From Clostridiales bacterium (lineage in GTDB: Bacteria > Bacillota > Clostridia > Saccharofermentanales > Saccharofermentanaceae): DNA of 64,000 bases. The notes under the pieces were generated by a model. The model did no database searches and was not told the origin of the DNA. It worked only from the letters and a program-made list of their open reading frames with translations. The stretch lies in contig JAFWFV010000049.1 in the NCBI GenBank assembly GCA_017515465.1, positions 1 to 64,000 of the forward strand, written 5' to 3'. The translations under genes were made by a program, and so were the position numbers. Positions 18,428 through 29,323 of this stretch are shown here, piece after piece. The stretch's first letter is position 1. Every line of letters begins with the position of its first letter.

Positions 18428-19984
18428 ATGGCTTCAGGTAAGGTTAAGAAAGCTTCGGCTACTAAGGCTAAGATAAATCTGATCAAGGGACTCGTCATCA
18501 CAGTGCTCTTAATCTGTGTTGTAGGTTTCTTTGTATATATCTCGGGAATCCTTCCCAGACTGGTTACGGGAGTTAAGGTCGTAGAGACAGCCGCAGACGG
18601 TACTCAGACTACGGTCGAGAACGTTTCCGCAATGGAGACCAACTATCACTTCGTTGAGGTCTTCGGAATGTATTCCATGTACGGCATGGTCTCCAACGAC
18701 AAGCTGGATGAGGTCATGGATGCGACAGTACCTGCCGAGGAACAGCAGACATATAGAGAATACATCTACGATACTGCTGCAGAGGAGCTCATGAACGCCG
18801 CACTGGTCAGGAGATCCGCCAAGGACTACGATTATGAGGCACATTCCGGTGCTGCCAGATATGCACAGCTCCAGATGGATGCCATGAGGGCTACTGCCGA
18901 GAACAGCGGTTATCCCTCATTCTCACAGTATATGCAGGCAGTTTACGGAACAGGCTTCAGTGCCAACGATTACAGGACCTTCACTGAGCGTGAGGGATTC
19001 GTAAACGAATTCGAGAACTACATGAGACAGTTCATCCTCGTTCCTTCCACAGAGGAGATCCAGGCTGCTTATAACAACGATCCCACAGTTTATGAGAGAG
19101 CAGACCTCAACTACTATTTCTTCGCTGCAGGAACAGACGATGACGGCAACATCACAGGCCTCGACAAGACTGTTTCAGACGCTACTGCTGTAATGAACGC
19201 AGTAAACCGCGGCAAGGCATTCAAGGATGCTGTCAAGACGATCCTCGAGAGAGACAGGGTCGCAAACGAGAATGCACTCGTATCTTTCTCTGATGATACG
19301 GTAGATCCCACATTCGTAAGCGGATACACAAAGGAGACTGCCGAGTATCAGTTCAAGGAAGAGGTAGCAAACGTGATCTTCGGTGAGGATACCGTTCCCG
19401 GCGAGGCTCAGATCGTTGAGCTCGATAACGGCACATATGTAGTAAGTCTCGTAAACAGATCAGTTGATGAGACCCCTACCGTTTCATACAGGACACTTAC
19501 ACTTGCCAACCCTGTATCAGGGAATAGCGAGGCAACTCCCGAGCAGATCGCAGCAGAGATCGCAGATCTCCAGGCTCAGGCTACCAAGATCTCCGGCGAG
19601 GTTACTGCTGATCCCATCACTTTTGCTGATGCTGTCAAGAAGTATTCCACAAACGCTTCCGAGATCCTCACAGCAGGCTACATCAGCGGTGACAAGCTCG
19701 AGGGATATCAGAGCAGCGGTGAAGAGGAGGTCTCACAGGTACAGGCAGACCTCGGAGCATGGCTGTTCGATGAGTCCAGGGCCGCAGGCGACATCAAGAT
19801 CGTTACTGCAGAGGACAATTCCAACGTTACGATCTATTATTTCGAGAGCCTGACACCCGCATGGATGAATACTGCCAGGGATCAGATCACCACAGCGCTT
19901 GTTAACGGCTGGTCTGAAGACCTTAAGGCAAATACACCTTCCACGGTCATTCACTACAATCTTCTCAAGACACTTCTGTACTGA
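18428..19984 (+). CDS. Membrane-anchored SurA/PrsA-like foldase
   Basis: The 518-residue protein has a basic N-terminus, one uncleaved transmembrane helix (about residues 20-43) and a long extracytoplasmic region. Residues about 60-210 look like a SurA-type helical chaperone domain (YPSFSQYMQAVYGTGFSANDY). Residues about 300-480 resemble a peptidyl-prolyl isomerase domain (ADAVKKYSTNASEILTAGYI ... GAWLFDESRAAGDI), although catalytic residues are not obvious. Its likely role is folding secreted proteins at the membrane surface. It has its own promoter and is followed by the promoter region of rpoB. Confidence 0.7.
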   Translation: MASGKVKKASATKAKINLIKGLVITVLLICVVGFFVYISGILPRLVTGVKVVETAADGTQTTVENVSAMETNYHFVEVFGMYSMYGMVSNDKLDEVMDATVPAEEQQTYREYIYDTAAEELMNAALVRRSAKDYDYEAHSGAARYAQLQMDAMRATAENSGYPSFSQYMQAVYGTGFSANDYRTFTEREGFVNEFENYMRQFILVPSTEEIQAAYNNDPTVYERADLNYYFFAAGTDDDGNITGLDKTVSDATAVMNAVNRGKAFKDAVKTILERDRVANENALVSFSDDTVDPTFVSGYTKETAEYQFKEEVANVIFGEDTVPGEAQIVELDNGTYVVSLVNRSVDETPTVSYRTLTLANPVSGNSEATPEQIAAEIADLQAQATKISGEVTADPITFADAVKKYSTNASEILTAGYISGDKLEGYQSSGEEEVSQVQADLGAWLFDESRAAGDIKIVTAEDNSNVTIYYFESLTPAWMNTARDQITTALVNGWSEDLKANTPSTVIHYNLLKTLLY

Positions 19985-20009
19985 TCTTTGAGGCCGGATA
20001 AATTTCCGG

Positions 20010-20038
20010 TTGACAAATCTTGATTTGGTGCCTATAAT
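20010..20038 (+). promoter_or_regulatory. Consensus sigma-70 promoter of rpoBC
   Basis: TTGACA (20010-20015) and TATAAT (20033-20038) are both exact consensus hexamers with the ideal 17-base spacer. The predicted start is near 20045. A second, weaker match (TTGACG 20085-20090, 17 bases, TATGTC 20108-20113) lies in the leader. Confidence 0.88.
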
Positions 20039-20044
20039 TTTTTA

Positions 20045-20182
20045 TTGCGTCGTATTGTGTTTAGGGGTACTATGCCCTGTTCACTTGACGATGCTGGCTT
20101 TTTATGGTATGTCATAAAGCCATTTTGAGAATTAAGCCGCTAGAGATTACGGTCTCGAAGCATCATGAGAGGTGATTTGATA
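20045..20182 (+). promoter_or_regulatory. Long structured leader of rpoB
   Basis: About 138 bases of untranslated leader lie between the predicted start and the rpoB ATG. Short inverted repeats are visible: AGGG/CCCT near 20063-20077, GGCTTTTTATG/CATAAAGCC (20096-20121, with two unpaired T) followed by ATTTTG, and GAGA/TCTC near 20145-20156. This could allow attenuation or feedback control; no known riboswitch or ribosomal-protein leader is recognised. Confidence 0.45.
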
Positions 20183-23100
20183 ATGGTTCATCCCGTCAAA
20201 CAGGGCAAGACTGAGAGACAGTCTTATTCTCGTATCAACGAGGTCATTGAGGTACCGAATCTCATTGATATCCAGAGGAATTCCTACGATTGGTTCATCA
20301 ACGAAGGCATGCAGCAGATCTTGGATGAGATCTCTCCTGTAACAGATTCCCAGGGCATCTACGAGATTTATTTCCTTGGCAAGAAGTTCGATCCTGCAAC
20401 TGCAACAGACCCGGAGAAGACGACATCTGACAAAAAAGCAGGTGAGCCTTCCGGACTTTCAGCTGAGGACATCATCGACAAGTGTAAGAAGAACGACAGC
20501 AACTATGCTGCTCCTCTGTACTTTACACTCCGTTTCCGCAACAAGGACAAGGGTACGATCTATGATCAGGATGCCTATGCGGGTGATTTCCCTATAATGA
20601 CAGAACACGGCACGTTCATCATCAACGGCGCCGAGAGAGTTGTAATAAGCCAGATCGTAAGATCTCCCAGAGCTTATTTCAGCCAGACAAAGGGTAAGCT
20701 CGGTGAGAGACTCTTCACCTCACAGATAATCCCTAACAGAGGCGCATGGTTCGAGCTCGAAGAGGATGAGCAGGGCATCGTCTACGTAAAGGTAGACCGT
20801 TCACGTAAGTTCCCTCTCACAGTAATCCTCAGAGCAATGGGACTGGAAACAAACGAGGACATCACCGCAGTATTCGGTGAGGAGGAGCCTCTTACAAAGA
20901 CATTTGAAAAGGATACTATCTCCACAAAGGTTGCAGCTCTCGAGGAGTTCTACCGCAAGGTAAGACCCGGCGAGCCTGTCAGCAGCGATGCTGCAGAGAC
21001 ACACCTGGGCAACCTCTTCTTCGATCCCAGGAGATATGACCTGGCCAAGGTAGGTATCTACAAGCTCAATAAAAAGCTTTCACTGGCTTCCAGGATCATC
21101 GGCCACAAGGCAGCAGAGAACGTTGTAACATCCGACGGTGAGATCATCGTCAAGGAAGGTGCCATCATCTCCGCACAGGAGGCTTCCGACATCGAGGAGG
21201 CAGGCATCACCAGCTGCCTTATATATCCTATCAGCAAGGTCGGTGACACATACACCATCTCCGAGGTTCCCCACAAGGTAATCGGCAACGGCAGGGTAGA
21301 CTGTGACAAGTTCATCCGTTCCAGCTTTACCGAGAAGGAACTCAAGGGCTTCGACATCAGCAATACAACGATCAATGAGCGCGTAAGAGCAGACGTTCTC
21401 CGCGAGATCATTGAGAATGTCAGGACAAACTTCAAGAAGTCTGAGTACGTAAACGAGCTCACATATCAGCTCACAGAGCGCAAGGGTGACCTCATGCCCA
21501 GACATCTCGTTATCGACGATATCTACGCATTCATCTCCTACTATATCGGTCTGAGACACGGCGTAGGCAACCTGGATAACATCGACCACCTGGGCAACAG
21601 AAGGATCCGTTCAGTAGGCGAGCTCCTCCAGAACCAGATGCGTCAGGGTATGGCACGTGTTGAGAAGAACATCCGTGAGAAGATCTCCGGCATCAACCCT
21701 GCAGAGGACGATAAGGTAACAGCTATCTCTCTCGTAAATACGAGACCTCTCATCGCTTCCTTCAGGGAGTTCTTCGGTTCATCACAGCTGTCCGCATTCG
21801 GCGACCAGCAGAACCCTCTTGCTGAGCTTACTCACAAGAGAAGGCTCTCAGCACTGGGCCCCGGCGGTATCTCCAGAGACAGGGCTTCATTCGAGGTTCG
21901 TGATATTAACCCCACACACTATGGCAGAATGTGTCCCATCGAGACACCTGAAGGCCAGAACATCGGTCTTATCACATCACTTGCAACATATGCGAGAGTA
22001 AACGACTACGGCTTTATCGAGACTCCTTACAGGAAGTTCGACAAGGACAAGGGCGTTGTAACCGATGAGGTCAGATACATGACCGCTGACGAAGAGGATA
22101 ACTACAATATCGCTCAGGCTAACGAACCCCTTGATGACAAGGGACATTTCGTTAACAACAGGATCGTGTGCCGTCACCTCGACCAGTTCCTGCAGCTGGA
22201 GCACAAGGATATCGACTACATGGACGTTTCTCCTAAGCAGCTGGTATCCGTTTCCACATCACTTATTCCTTTCCTCGGAAACGACGACGCTAAACGTGCC
22301 CTCATGGGTTCCAACATGCAGCGTCAGGCAGTACCTCTCATCAAGCCGGAAGCACCTATCATCGGTACCGGTATGGAGTACCGTGCTGCTAAGGACTCAG
22401 GTGTATGTGCAGTAGCAAGGAAGGACGGTGTTGTTTCATTCGTATCCTCCAACAGGATCGAGATCACATCCAAGGACGGATCCGTAGAGGTTTACACACT
22501 GTCCAAGTACAAGAGATCCAACCAGAGCACATGTATCAACCAGAGACCCATCGTTGAGAAGGGTGAGAAGGTCAAGGCAGGCGACGTAATCGCTGACGGT
22601 CCTTCCACAGACAACGGTGAGCTTGCTCTTGGCAGAAACGTTCTCATCGGATTTACCACATGGGAAGGTTATAACTACGAGGACGCCGTTCTCGTAAACG
22701 AGAGGATCGTAAGAGACGACGTTTATACATCCATCCACATCGAGGAGCACGAGTGTGAGGCCAGAGAGACAGCCAAGCTGGGTTCTGAGCAGATCACCAG
22801 AGAGGTTCCCAACGTTGGTGACGATGCACTCTCCAAGCTCGACGAGCGCGGAATCATCATGGTAGGTGCCGAGGTCAAGGACGGCGACATCCTGGTAGGT
22901 AAGGTTTCCCCTAAGGGTGAGACTGACCAGACAGCAGAAGAGAGACTTTACAAGGCTATCTTCGGTGAGAAGGCAAGAGAGGTTAAGGATACCTCCAAGC
23001 GTGTTCCTCACGGTGGTTCCGGTGTCGTTGTAGACGTTGTTGTCTCCACAAGAGAGACCAACAAGAACCTCAAGAACGGCGTAAACATGAGAGTCAGAGT

Positions 23101-24010
23101 ATATGTTGCCCAGAAGAGAAAGCTCTCCGTAGGTGACAAGATGGCCGGCCGTCACGGAAACAAGGGTGTTGTCTCCAGGATCCTTCCTGAAGAGGATATG
23201 CCTTTCCTCCCCGATGGCACAACGCTTGATATCGTACTCAATCCTTTGGGCGTTCCTTCACGTATGAACATCGGTCAGCTCCTCGAGGTTCACCTCGGCA
23301 GAGCTGCAAGAGCACTCAACTGGAAGATCGCAACTCCCGTATTCGACGGCGCTAACGAGAGCGACATCATGGAAGCATTCGAGAAGGCTGGAATAGACAG
23401 TGACGGTAAGACCGTCCTCTACGACGGCAGAACAGGTGAGCCTTTTGAGAACAGGGTAACAGTAGGTGTTATGTACTATCTCAAGCTCCACCACCTGGTT
23501 GACGATAAGATGCACGCCAGATCCACAGGACCTTACTCACTCGTTACTCAGCAGCCTCTCGGAGGTAAGGCTCAGTTCGGTGGTCAGAGATTCGGTGAGA
23601 TGGAAGTTTGGGCCCTCGAGGCATACGGTGCAGCTCATACTCTTTCCGAGATCCTTACCGTCAAGTCTGACGATATCGAAGGAAGATCCAAGACATACGA
23701 TGCGATCATCAGGGGCAAGAACGTTCCTGATCCCGGAATCCCTGAGTCCTTCAACGTTCTTAAGAGAGAGCTCATGGCTCTGGCACTCGATATCAGGGTA
23801 TTCCCCGATCCCGAGACAGGCGAGACTCTCAATACCAAGTCATACGGCAGTGAGACTCTTGTTGAGATGGACGAAGAGAGAAGGAACACGCTGGACGGCG
23901 AGTACTCCTCCTCTGAAGATCTCCTCAGCAACGGTTTCGTAGAGGTAGACGAGTCCGGTTCCATCCTCGAAGAGGACATGAACGGTTCCGACGGTGACTT
24001 TGAAGACTGA
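20183..24010 (+). CDS. rpoB: RNA polymerase subunit beta
   Basis: The 1275-residue protein is the beta subunit, which forms half of the catalytic cleft of RNA polymerase. Recognisable parts include the N-terminal [15 protein letters not shown], the rifampicin pocket starting [14 protein letters not shown] (about residue 534), [41 protein letters not shown], the [13 protein letters not shown] loop near residue 990 and the C-terminal [18 protein letters not shown] clamp segment. The rifampicin pocket differs from Escherichia coli and Bacillus at Gln513 and Met515 (E. coli numbering), which are Ala538 and Gly540 here. Start 20183 follows GAGAGGTGAT; the ATG at 20165 overlaps that site. It lies 20 bp before rpoC and is not preceded by rplJL. 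Confidence 0.98.
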   Translation: MVHPVKQGKTERQSYSRINEVIEVPNLIDIQRNSYDWFINEGMQQILDEISPVTDSQGIYEIYFLGKKFDPATATDPEKTTSDKKAGEPSGLSAEDIIDKCKKNDSNYAAPLYFTLRFRNKDKGTIYDQDAYAGDFPIMTEHGTFIINGAERVVISQIVRSPRAYFSQTKGKLGERLFTSQIIPNRGAWFELEEDEQGIVYVKVDRSRKFPLTVILRAMGLETNEDITAVFGEEEPLTKTFEKDTISTKVAALEEFYRKVRPGEPVSSDAAETHLGNLFFDPRRYDLAKVGIYKLNKKLSLASRIIGHKAAENVVTSDGEIIVKEGAIISAQEASDIEEAGITSCLIYPISKVGDTYTISEVPHKVIGNGRVDCDKFIRSSFTEKELKGFDISNTTINERVRADVLREIIENVRTNFKKSEYVNELTYQLTERKGDLMPRHLVIDDIYAFISYYIGLRHGVGNLDNIDHLGNRRIRSVGELLQNQMRQGMARVEKNIREKISGINPAEDDKVTAISLVNTRPLIASFREFFGSSQLSAFGDQQNPLAELTHKRRLSALGPGGISRDRASFEVRDINPTHYGRMCPIETPEGQNIGLITSLATYARVNDYGFIETPYRKFDKDKGVVTDEVRYMTADEEDNYNIAQANEPLDDKGHFVNNRIVCRHLDQFLQLEHKDIDYMDVSPKQLVSVSTSLIPFLGNDDAKRALMGSNMQRQAVPLIKPEAPIIGTGMEYRAAKDSGVCAVARKDGVVSFVSSNRIEITSKDGSVEVYTLSKYKRSNQSTCINQRPIVEKGEKVKAGDVIADGPSTDNGELALGRNVLIGFTTWEGYNYEDAVLVNERIVRDDVYTSIHIEEHECEARETAKLGSEQITREVPNVGDDALSKLDERGIIMVGAEVKDGDILVGKVSPKGETDQTAEERLYKAIFGEKAREVKDTSKRVPHGGSGVVVDVVVSTRETNKNLKNGVNMRVRVYVAQKRKLSVGDKMAGRHGNKGVVSRILPEEDMPFLPDGTTLDIVLNPLGVPSRMNIGQLLEVHLGRAARALNWKIATPVFDGANESDIMEAFEKAGIDSDGKTVLYDGRTGEPFENRVTVGVMYYLKLHHLVDDKMHARSTGPYSLVTQQPLGGKAQFGGQRFGEMEVWALEAYGAAHTLSEILTVKSDDIEGRSKTYDAIIRGKNVPDPGIPESFNVLKRELMALALDIRVFPDPETGETLNTKSYGSETLVEMDEERRNTLDGEYSSSEDLLSNGFVEVDESGSILEEDMNGSDGDFED

Positions 24011-24030
24011 TATAAGGAGAATTTAGATAT

Positions 24031-27000
24031 ATGAATGATACAAATCGTCTTACACAAATAAGCATCAGACTTGCTTCTCCTGAGGTCATCAAGGGATGGT
24101 CACACGGCGAGGTCAAAAAGCCTGAAACTATCAACTACCGTACACAGAAGCCTGAGGTAGACGGTCTGTTCTGTGAGAAGATCTTTGGACCCACAAAGTC
24201 CTGGGAATGCCACTGCGGTAAGTATAAGAAGATCAGATTCAAGGGCATGGTATGTGACAAGTGCGGCGTTGAGGTAACAAAGAATACCGTACGCCGTGAG
24301 AGAATGGGTCACATCGAGCTTGCTACTCCTGTTTCACACCTCTGGTATTTCAAGGGTGTACCCAGTAGGATGAGCATCCTCCTGGACATTCCTCCCAAGA
24401 AGCTGGAGAAGGTCCTCTACTATGCAGCATATCTCGTACTCGATCCCGGTGAGGCTCCTGATCTCAACAGAGGCGACATCATCGACGAAGTACAGTACAG
24501 AGAGCTCTACAGAACACCCGGCTTCGTAGCAAAGATGGGTGCTGAGGCTGTTAAGGACATGCTCGAGAAGATCGATCTCGACCAGCTGACAGAAGAACTC
24601 AACGAAGAGCGTAAGACTGCTTCCGGTTCCGTTCAGAAGAAGGCCAAGATCATCAAGAGACTCGAAGTCGTAGAGTCATTCAAGACATCAGGCAACAAGC
24701 CCGAGTGGATGATCCTCACGGTGCTTCCCGTTCTCCCTCCTGAACTCAGGCCTATGGTGCCTCTGGATGGCGGCAGATATGCAACATCAGATCTTAACGA
24801 TCTCTACAGAAGAGTAATCAACAGAAACAACCGTCTCAAGAAGCTCCTCGAGCTCGGTGCTCCCGACATCATCGTCAGGAACGAGAAGAGAATGCTCCAG
24901 GAAGCAGTTGACTCCCTTATCGATAACGGTAAGAGAGGCAGAGCCGTTACAGGTTCCACATCTGCTACCAGCAACAGACAGCTCAAGTCCCTTACAGACA
25001 TGCTCAAGGGTAAGCAGGGCCGTTTCAGACAGAACCTGCTCGGTAAGCGTGTTGACTATTCCGGACGTTCCGTTATCATCGTTGGACCTGAGCTCAAGAT
25101 GCATCAGTGCGGTCTGCCTAAGGAAATGGCACTCGAGCTCTTCAAGCCCTTCGTTATCAAGAAGCTCGTTGATCTCAACGAGAAGCTCAATATCAAGACA
25201 GCCAGAAAGCTCGTAGACAGAGCAGATCCCAAGGTATGGGATATCCTCGAAGAGATCATCAAGGATCACCCCGTTCTCCTGAACCGTGCTCCTACGCTTC
25301 ACAGACTCGGTATCCAGGCATTTGAGCCTATCCTCGTAGAGGGCCGTGCCATCAAGCTTCACCCTCTCGTATGTACGGCTTTCAACGCTGACTTCGATGG
25401 TGACCAGATGGCTGTTCACGTACCTCTGTCTGCAGAGGCACAGGCTGAGGCCAGATTCCTCATGCTCTCCACGAATAACCTCCTGAAGCCTCAGGACGGT
25501 AAGCCTGTAACAGTTCCTACACAGGATATGATCCTGGGCTGCTACTACCTCACCATGGAGCGTGAAGGCGTAAAGGGCGAGGGCATGGTATTCTCATCCC
25601 TGGATGAAGCATTCATGGCATATGGCGAGCACCAGCTCGACCTCCACGCCAAGATCAAGGTCCGTGTTACAAAGGATGTAAACGGCGGGGAAGTAACAAG
25701 TCTCGTAGAGTCCACACTCGGACGCTTTATCTTCAACGAGATCGTTCCTCAGGATCTGGGCTATGTTGACAGAGCAGCTGAGGGCAACGAGCTCGTTCTC
25801 GAGTGCGACTTCCTCATCGGCAAGAAGAAGCTGGAGGATATCATCTCCAGATGTATCGCAGTCCACGGCACAGAGAGAACAACAAAGTTCCTCGATGATG
25901 CAAAGGGACTCGGTTACAAGTATTCAACAATAAGCGGTATCTCCATCGGTATCGAGGACATGATCATCCCTGACATCAAGGACAAGATGATCAGAGAAGC
26001 TGATGCCAAGGTCGAGAAGATCGCAGCAGGTTACCAGAAGGGTCTCCTCAAGGAGAAGGACCGTCACAACGAAGTCGTCAGAGTATGGGAGAAGACAACT
26101 GATGCTATCACCAAGGAGCTCATGGAGAGCCTTGATGCATACAACCCCATCAAGATGATGGCAGACTCCGGTGCCCGTGGTAACGCAAACCAGATCAAGC
26201 AGCTCGCAGGTATGCGTGGACTTATGAACGATACATCCGGTAACATCATCGAGATCCCTATCAAGTCCAACCTCCGTGAAGGTATGAACGTTATCGACTT
26301 CTTCATCTCTTCACACGGTGCCCGTAAGGCTCTGTCCGATACGGCTATCAAGACGGCTGACTCCGGTTACCTCACGAGAAGACTCGTAGACGTATCCCAG
26401 GAAGTTGTCATCACAGAGGATGACTGCGGTACTACTGACTTTACATGGGTTAGGGAGATCGCTACCATCGCTAACAACAAGAAGGATGTTGTAAAGCCCC
26501 TGAGAGACCGTCTCTACGGCAGATATGCTGCTGCAGGCTGTGACATCATCAATCCTGTTACAGGCGAGGTAATGGTAAAGGGCAACGAGCTCATCTCTTC
26601 CACAATGGCAAGAAAGATCGAGGATGCTGTCAAGGAAGCTCAGGCCAGAGCCACAGAGGAAGGCAAGAGCGTTTCCGAGATCGAAGCCATCGGCAAGATC
26701 AAGATCAGATCAGTATTCGACTGCCGTTCCAGACACGGTGTATGCGCTAAGTGCTACGGTATCAACCTTGCTACCGCTGCTCCCGCATCTGCAGGTGAGG
26801 CAGTAGGTATCATGGCAGCACAGTCCATCGGTGAGCCTGGTACACAGCTGACAATGAGAACCTTCCACTCCGGTGGTATCGCTTCAGGCGATGACATCAC
26901 ACAGGGTCTCCCCCGTGTCGAAGAGCTCTTCGAGGCACGTACTCCTAAGGGAGAGGCTGTTATCTCCGAGATCGACGGTGTCGTATCCATCGTTTCCGGT

Positions 27001-27810
27001 GAGAAGGGTAAGAGAGACATCAAGGTCGAGGCAGTCCTCACAGGTGAAGATGCTGACGAGATCAGAACAGACGACAAGGGTCAGCCCATCACTGAGAAGA
27101 GCTATCCTATCCCGCTCCACGCAACCATCACAGTTAGTGAAGGTCAGCACGTTGAGGCAGGCCAGGCTCTTACAGACGGTAACGTTAACCCCAGCAAGAT
27201 CCTCAAGATCAAGGATATCCGTGGTGTTCAGAAGTACATCGTCAGCGAAGTATCCAAGGTTTATAAGAACGGTGGTGTTAACATCAACGATAAGCATATC
27301 GAGATCATCACCAGACAGATGATGAGAAGAGTAAGGATCGAAGATCCGGGTGATACAGGCTTCATGACAGGTACTACTGTTGACTGGTATGATTTCATCG
27401 CAGCCAACGACAAGTGCGAAGCAGAAGGTAAGGCACCTGCCATCGGCAAGAGACAGCTCCTCGGTGTTACCAAGGCAGCTCTGGCTACCGACTCCTTCCT
27501 GTCAGCAGCATCATTCCAGGAGACTGCAAGAGTCCTCACAGATGCAGCTGTTAAGGGTAAGGTAGATCCTCTGATCGGTCTCAAGGAGAACGTAATCATC
27601 GGTTCACTGATCCCTGCAGGTACAGGTCTCGACTCACACCGCAACATCACTGCAGTTCCCGTTATCCCTGCAAATGCAAAGCTCATCACGGGCGAGGATT
27701 ACGACGAGAACTCAGAGAATGCTTCCATGTTCAAGAACGAATATCTTGAGGCTGTTAACCAGCAGAACGAGATCCTCGATTCCAAGGAAGCTGCCATGGC
27801 AGAAGACTGA
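24031..27810 (+). CDS. rpoC: RNA polymerase subunit beta-prime
   Basis: The 1259-residue protein carries the polymerase active site [16 protein letters not shown], which binds the catalytic Mg2+. The N-terminal zinc ribbon is [18 protein letters not shown] then DKCG, and a second zinc site is [13 protein letters not shown] near residue 905. Bridge-helix and trigger-loop sequences around [19 protein letters not shown] and TMRTFHSGG are intact. AAGGAG precedes the start. No long lineage-specific insertion is seen. The gene ends in a strong terminator rather than running into rpsL-rpsG-fusA. Confidence 0.98.
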   Translation: MNDTNRLTQISIRLASPEVIKGWSHGEVKKPETINYRTQKPEVDGLFCEKIFGPTKSWECHCGKYKKIRFKGMVCDKCGVEVTKNTVRRERMGHIELATPVSHLWYFKGVPSRMSILLDIPPKKLEKVLYYAAYLVLDPGEAPDLNRGDIIDEVQYRELYRTPGFVAKMGAEAVKDMLEKIDLDQLTEELNEERKTASGSVQKKAKIIKRLEVVESFKTSGNKPEWMILTVLPVLPPELRPMVPLDGGRYATSDLNDLYRRVINRNNRLKKLLELGAPDIIVRNEKRMLQEAVDSLIDNGKRGRAVTGSTSATSNRQLKSLTDMLKGKQGRFRQNLLGKRVDYSGRSVIIVGPELKMHQCGLPKEMALELFKPFVIKKLVDLNEKLNIKTARKLVDRADPKVWDILEEIIKDHPVLLNRAPTLHRLGIQAFEPILVEGRAIKLHPLVCTAFNADFDGDQMAVHVPLSAEAQAEARFLMLSTNNLLKPQDGKPVTVPTQDMILGCYYLTMEREGVKGEGMVFSSLDEAFMAYGEHQLDLHAKIKVRVTKDVNGGEVTSLVESTLGRFIFNEIVPQDLGYVDRAAEGNELVLECDFLIGKKKLEDIISRCIAVHGTERTTKFLDDAKGLGYKYSTISGISIGIEDMIIPDIKDKMIREADAKVEKIAAGYQKGLLKEKDRHNEVVRVWEKTTDAITKELMESLDAYNPIKMMADSGARGNANQIKQLAGMRGLMNDTSGNIIEIPIKSNLREGMNVIDFFISSHGARKALSDTAIKTADSGYLTRRLVDVSQEVVITEDDCGTTDFTWVREIATIANNKKDVVKPLRDRLYGRYAAAGCDIINPVTGEVMVKGNELISSTMARKIEDAVKEAQARATEEGKSVSEIEAIGKIKIRSVFDCRSRHGVCAKCYGINLATAAPASAGEAVGIMAAQSIGEPGTQLTMRTFHSGGIASGDDITQGLPRVEELFEARTPKGEAVISEIDGVVSIVSGEKGKRDIKVEAVLTGEDADEIRTDDKGQPITEKSYPIPLHATITVSEGQHVEAGQALTDGNVNPSKILKIKDIRGVQKYIVSEVSKVYKNGGVNINDKHIEIITRQMMRRVRIEDPGDTGFMTGTTVDWYDFIAANDKCEAEGKAPAIGKRQLLGVTKAALATDSFLSAASFQETARVLTDAAVKGKVDPLIGLKENVIIGSLIPAGTGLDSHRNITAVPVIPANAKLITGEDYDENSENASMFKNEYLEAVNQQNEILDSKEAAMAED

Positions 27811-27836
27811 TATCTGAACAGATAAGAACAGAAATA

Positions 27837-27869
27837 CGGGGCACAGATCACTGTGCCCCGTTTGATTTT
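27837..27869 (+). terminator. Rho-independent terminator of rpoBC
   Basis: A perfect 10-bp stem (CGGGGCACAG / CTGTGCCCCG) with loop ATCA is followed by TTTGATTTT. It isolates rpoBC from the next gene. Confidence 0.92.
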
Positions 27870-27919
27870 GCAACCGACTTGTTACATAATTGCCCCATTA
27901 TTTGGATGACAAACGTATT

Positions 27920-27948
27920 TTGATTATGTAAAATAAGTTTGCTAATGT
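27920..27948 (+). promoter_or_regulatory. Possible promoter of the NlpC/P60 gene
   Basis: TTGATT (27920-27925) and TAATGT (27943-27948) are 17 bases apart, 31 bases before the start codon. Both hexamers are imperfect. Confidence 0.45.
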
Positions 27949-27979
27949 AGCGTACTATGTTTAAGAGGCAGAAAGAGAC

Positions 27980-29167
27980 ATGATATTTAAACATAACAAC
28001 AAACAGCATATCCTGGCACTCGTTGTAGGTGCCGTTGTTGCTGTGCCTGTCCTTACTCTGCCCATAGGTGTCAGAGCCGGCATCAGACCCGCCCTGGCAG
28101 TATCCAACGCTTACAATGCAGCCTTCGGCATCAATGAGGAATACGGTAACGTATTAGGCAACGAAGGCGACGTAGTCATCGAGGACTGGGCCATCATCGG
28201 CGATGAGGGCATGATCGACAGTGAGAATATGGAATCTGACGTTGATCCTGACGAGGAGCCCGAGGTAACTCCCACTGAGGTTGACTACACATATACAGAT
28301 GTTCCCAAATACACGGTCTATCAGCAGTATGACTCAGCGTCAAATCTGCCTATAGAGCTTCTCGATCCCCAGTATTTCGCAGCTGACGATACCCAGTATT
28401 ACGTTCAGGCCAGGAATACGATCATGAAGCAGTACCCCGACATGACCACCCTGACTCTCAAGCAGATGAATCTCGGTGAGGGTGTCAGACGTATCGGTAT
28501 CGGTGATACCTGGTCAAAGGTCAGGACAAAGGATGGTCAGGAGGGTTATATCCTCTCCAACTGCATTACCGATGAGATGGTATGGGTACCTATAGACCTT
28601 ACAGTATGGGTAGATACAGGCAGCCTCATCTTGAGAAAGGAACCTTCGACTGCAGCAGAGCAGCTTAAGGAAGTCCATCTCCATGACAGGCTCCATGTAG
28701 TAGCATATGCAGATAAGTGGTACAAGGTCGTAACAAAAGACGGAACCACAGGTTATGTATATAAGTCATTTACGACACAGAAACCACCGCCGACACCTAC
28801 GCCTACTCCCACCCCCAGACCCACAGCAACCAGGTCGTCCAGGGGAGGATATACCGGAACTACGGGAAATGTCGGATCACTTCCCAAGATCACCGGTAAG
28901 AATGGTGAGAGTATCGTAAGTATCGCAGCTTCTATGCTCGGTGTCAGATATGTCTACGCCGGCAGCAGCAGGAGCGGAATCGACTGTTCAGGACTCGTAA
29001 TGTACTGTTATGCACAGATCGGTATCGGAGTACCTCATGGTGCCAACCAGATCTGCAACAGGAGCGGCGTCAAGATCGCCAGGAGCGATGTAGCTCTGGG
29101 TGACGTAATCTGTTACGACTACGGAGGCAGATGCGGACACGTTGCCATATATGCCGGTGGAGGATAG
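27980..29167 (+). CDS. Secreted SH3b-NlpC/P60 cell-wall hydrolase, ended early by an in-frame TAG
   Basis: The 395-residue frame encodes a signal peptide (about residues 1-40), an acidic region, two SH3-like domains (about 150-270, each ending in a GYILSNC or GYVYKSF type strand), a Thr/Pro linker and an NlpC/P60 domain (about 308 on). The catalytic cysteine is in GIDCSGLVMYCYAQ and the histidine in CGHVAIYAGGG. Right after this, TAG (29165-29167) ends the frame, yet the same frame continues with the expected third-residue motif VIHAS and a normal C-terminus. As read, the enzyme lacks its third catalytic residue and last strands. It may be a fresh pseudogene, or the TAG may be read through. 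Confidence 0.85.
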   Translation: MIFKHNNKQHILALVVGAVVAVPVLTLPIGVRAGIRPALAVSNAYNAAFGINEEYGNVLGNEGDVVIEDWAIIGDEGMIDSENMESDVDPDEEPEVTPTEVDYTYTDVPKYTVYQQYDSASNLPIELLDPQYFAADDTQYYVQARNTIMKQYPDMTTLTLKQMNLGEGVRRIGIGDTWSKVRTKDGQEGYILSNCITDEMVWVPIDLTVWVDTGSLILRKEPSTAAEQLKEVHLHDRLHVVAYADKWYKVVTKDGTTGYVYKSFTTQKPPPTPTPTPTPRPTATRSSRGGYTGTTGNVGSLPKITGKNGESIVSIAASMLGVRYVYAGSSRSGIDCSGLVMYCYAQIGIGVPHGANQICNRSGVKIARSDVALGDVICYDYGGRCGHVAIYAGGG

Positions 29168-29257
29168 GTAATCCACGCGTCCCAGTCCAGAGGCAGGGTA
29201 TGTTACGGTAATGTCGACATGTTGCCGATCAGAGCCATTAAACGTTTGATCCAGTAA
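29168..29257 (+). pseudogene. In-frame continuation of the NlpC/P60 domain beyond the TAG
   Basis: These 29 codons plus TAA are in the same frame as the gene before them. They start VIHASQSRGRV, which matches the standard NlpC/P60 motif containing the third catalytic histidine, and end with a plausible C-terminus (AIKRLIQ). No ribosome site or start codon explains them as a separate gene. Read through, the full protein would have about 425 residues. Confidence 0.8.
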
Positions 29258-29262
29258 GACCT

Positions 29263-29296
29263 AAAGCCCGCATTAGACAAAGCGGGCTTTACTTAT
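29263..29296 (+). terminator. Rho-independent terminator after NlpC/P60
   Basis: Perfect 9-bp stem AAAGCCCGC / GCGGGCTTT (29263-29271 with 29282-29290), then ACTTATT. It starts six bases after the downstream TAA, so the transcript is built to include the region behind the TAG. Confidence 0.8.
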
Positions 29297-29323
29297 TACA
29301 ATAAATGCCGGAGGATCGGTAAT

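Noticed and set aside
20085-20113. Second rpoB promoter as a firm feature
   Set aside because: TTGACG-17-TATGTC is weak beside the exact-consensus promoter 75 bases upstream; noted only as a possibility.
22436-23155. Minus-strand 239-residue frame inside rpoB
   Set aside because: Antisense shadow of a conserved gene, with no ribosome site.
28780-28830. Tandem DNA repeat with regulatory role in the NlpC/P60 gene
   Set aside because: The repeat is the Pro/Thr linker codons, common in secreted wall proteins.
29165-29167. Proven pyrrolysine or amber recoding
   Set aside because: One TAG alone cannot show it; surE ends with TAG and no suppressor tRNA is in the window.
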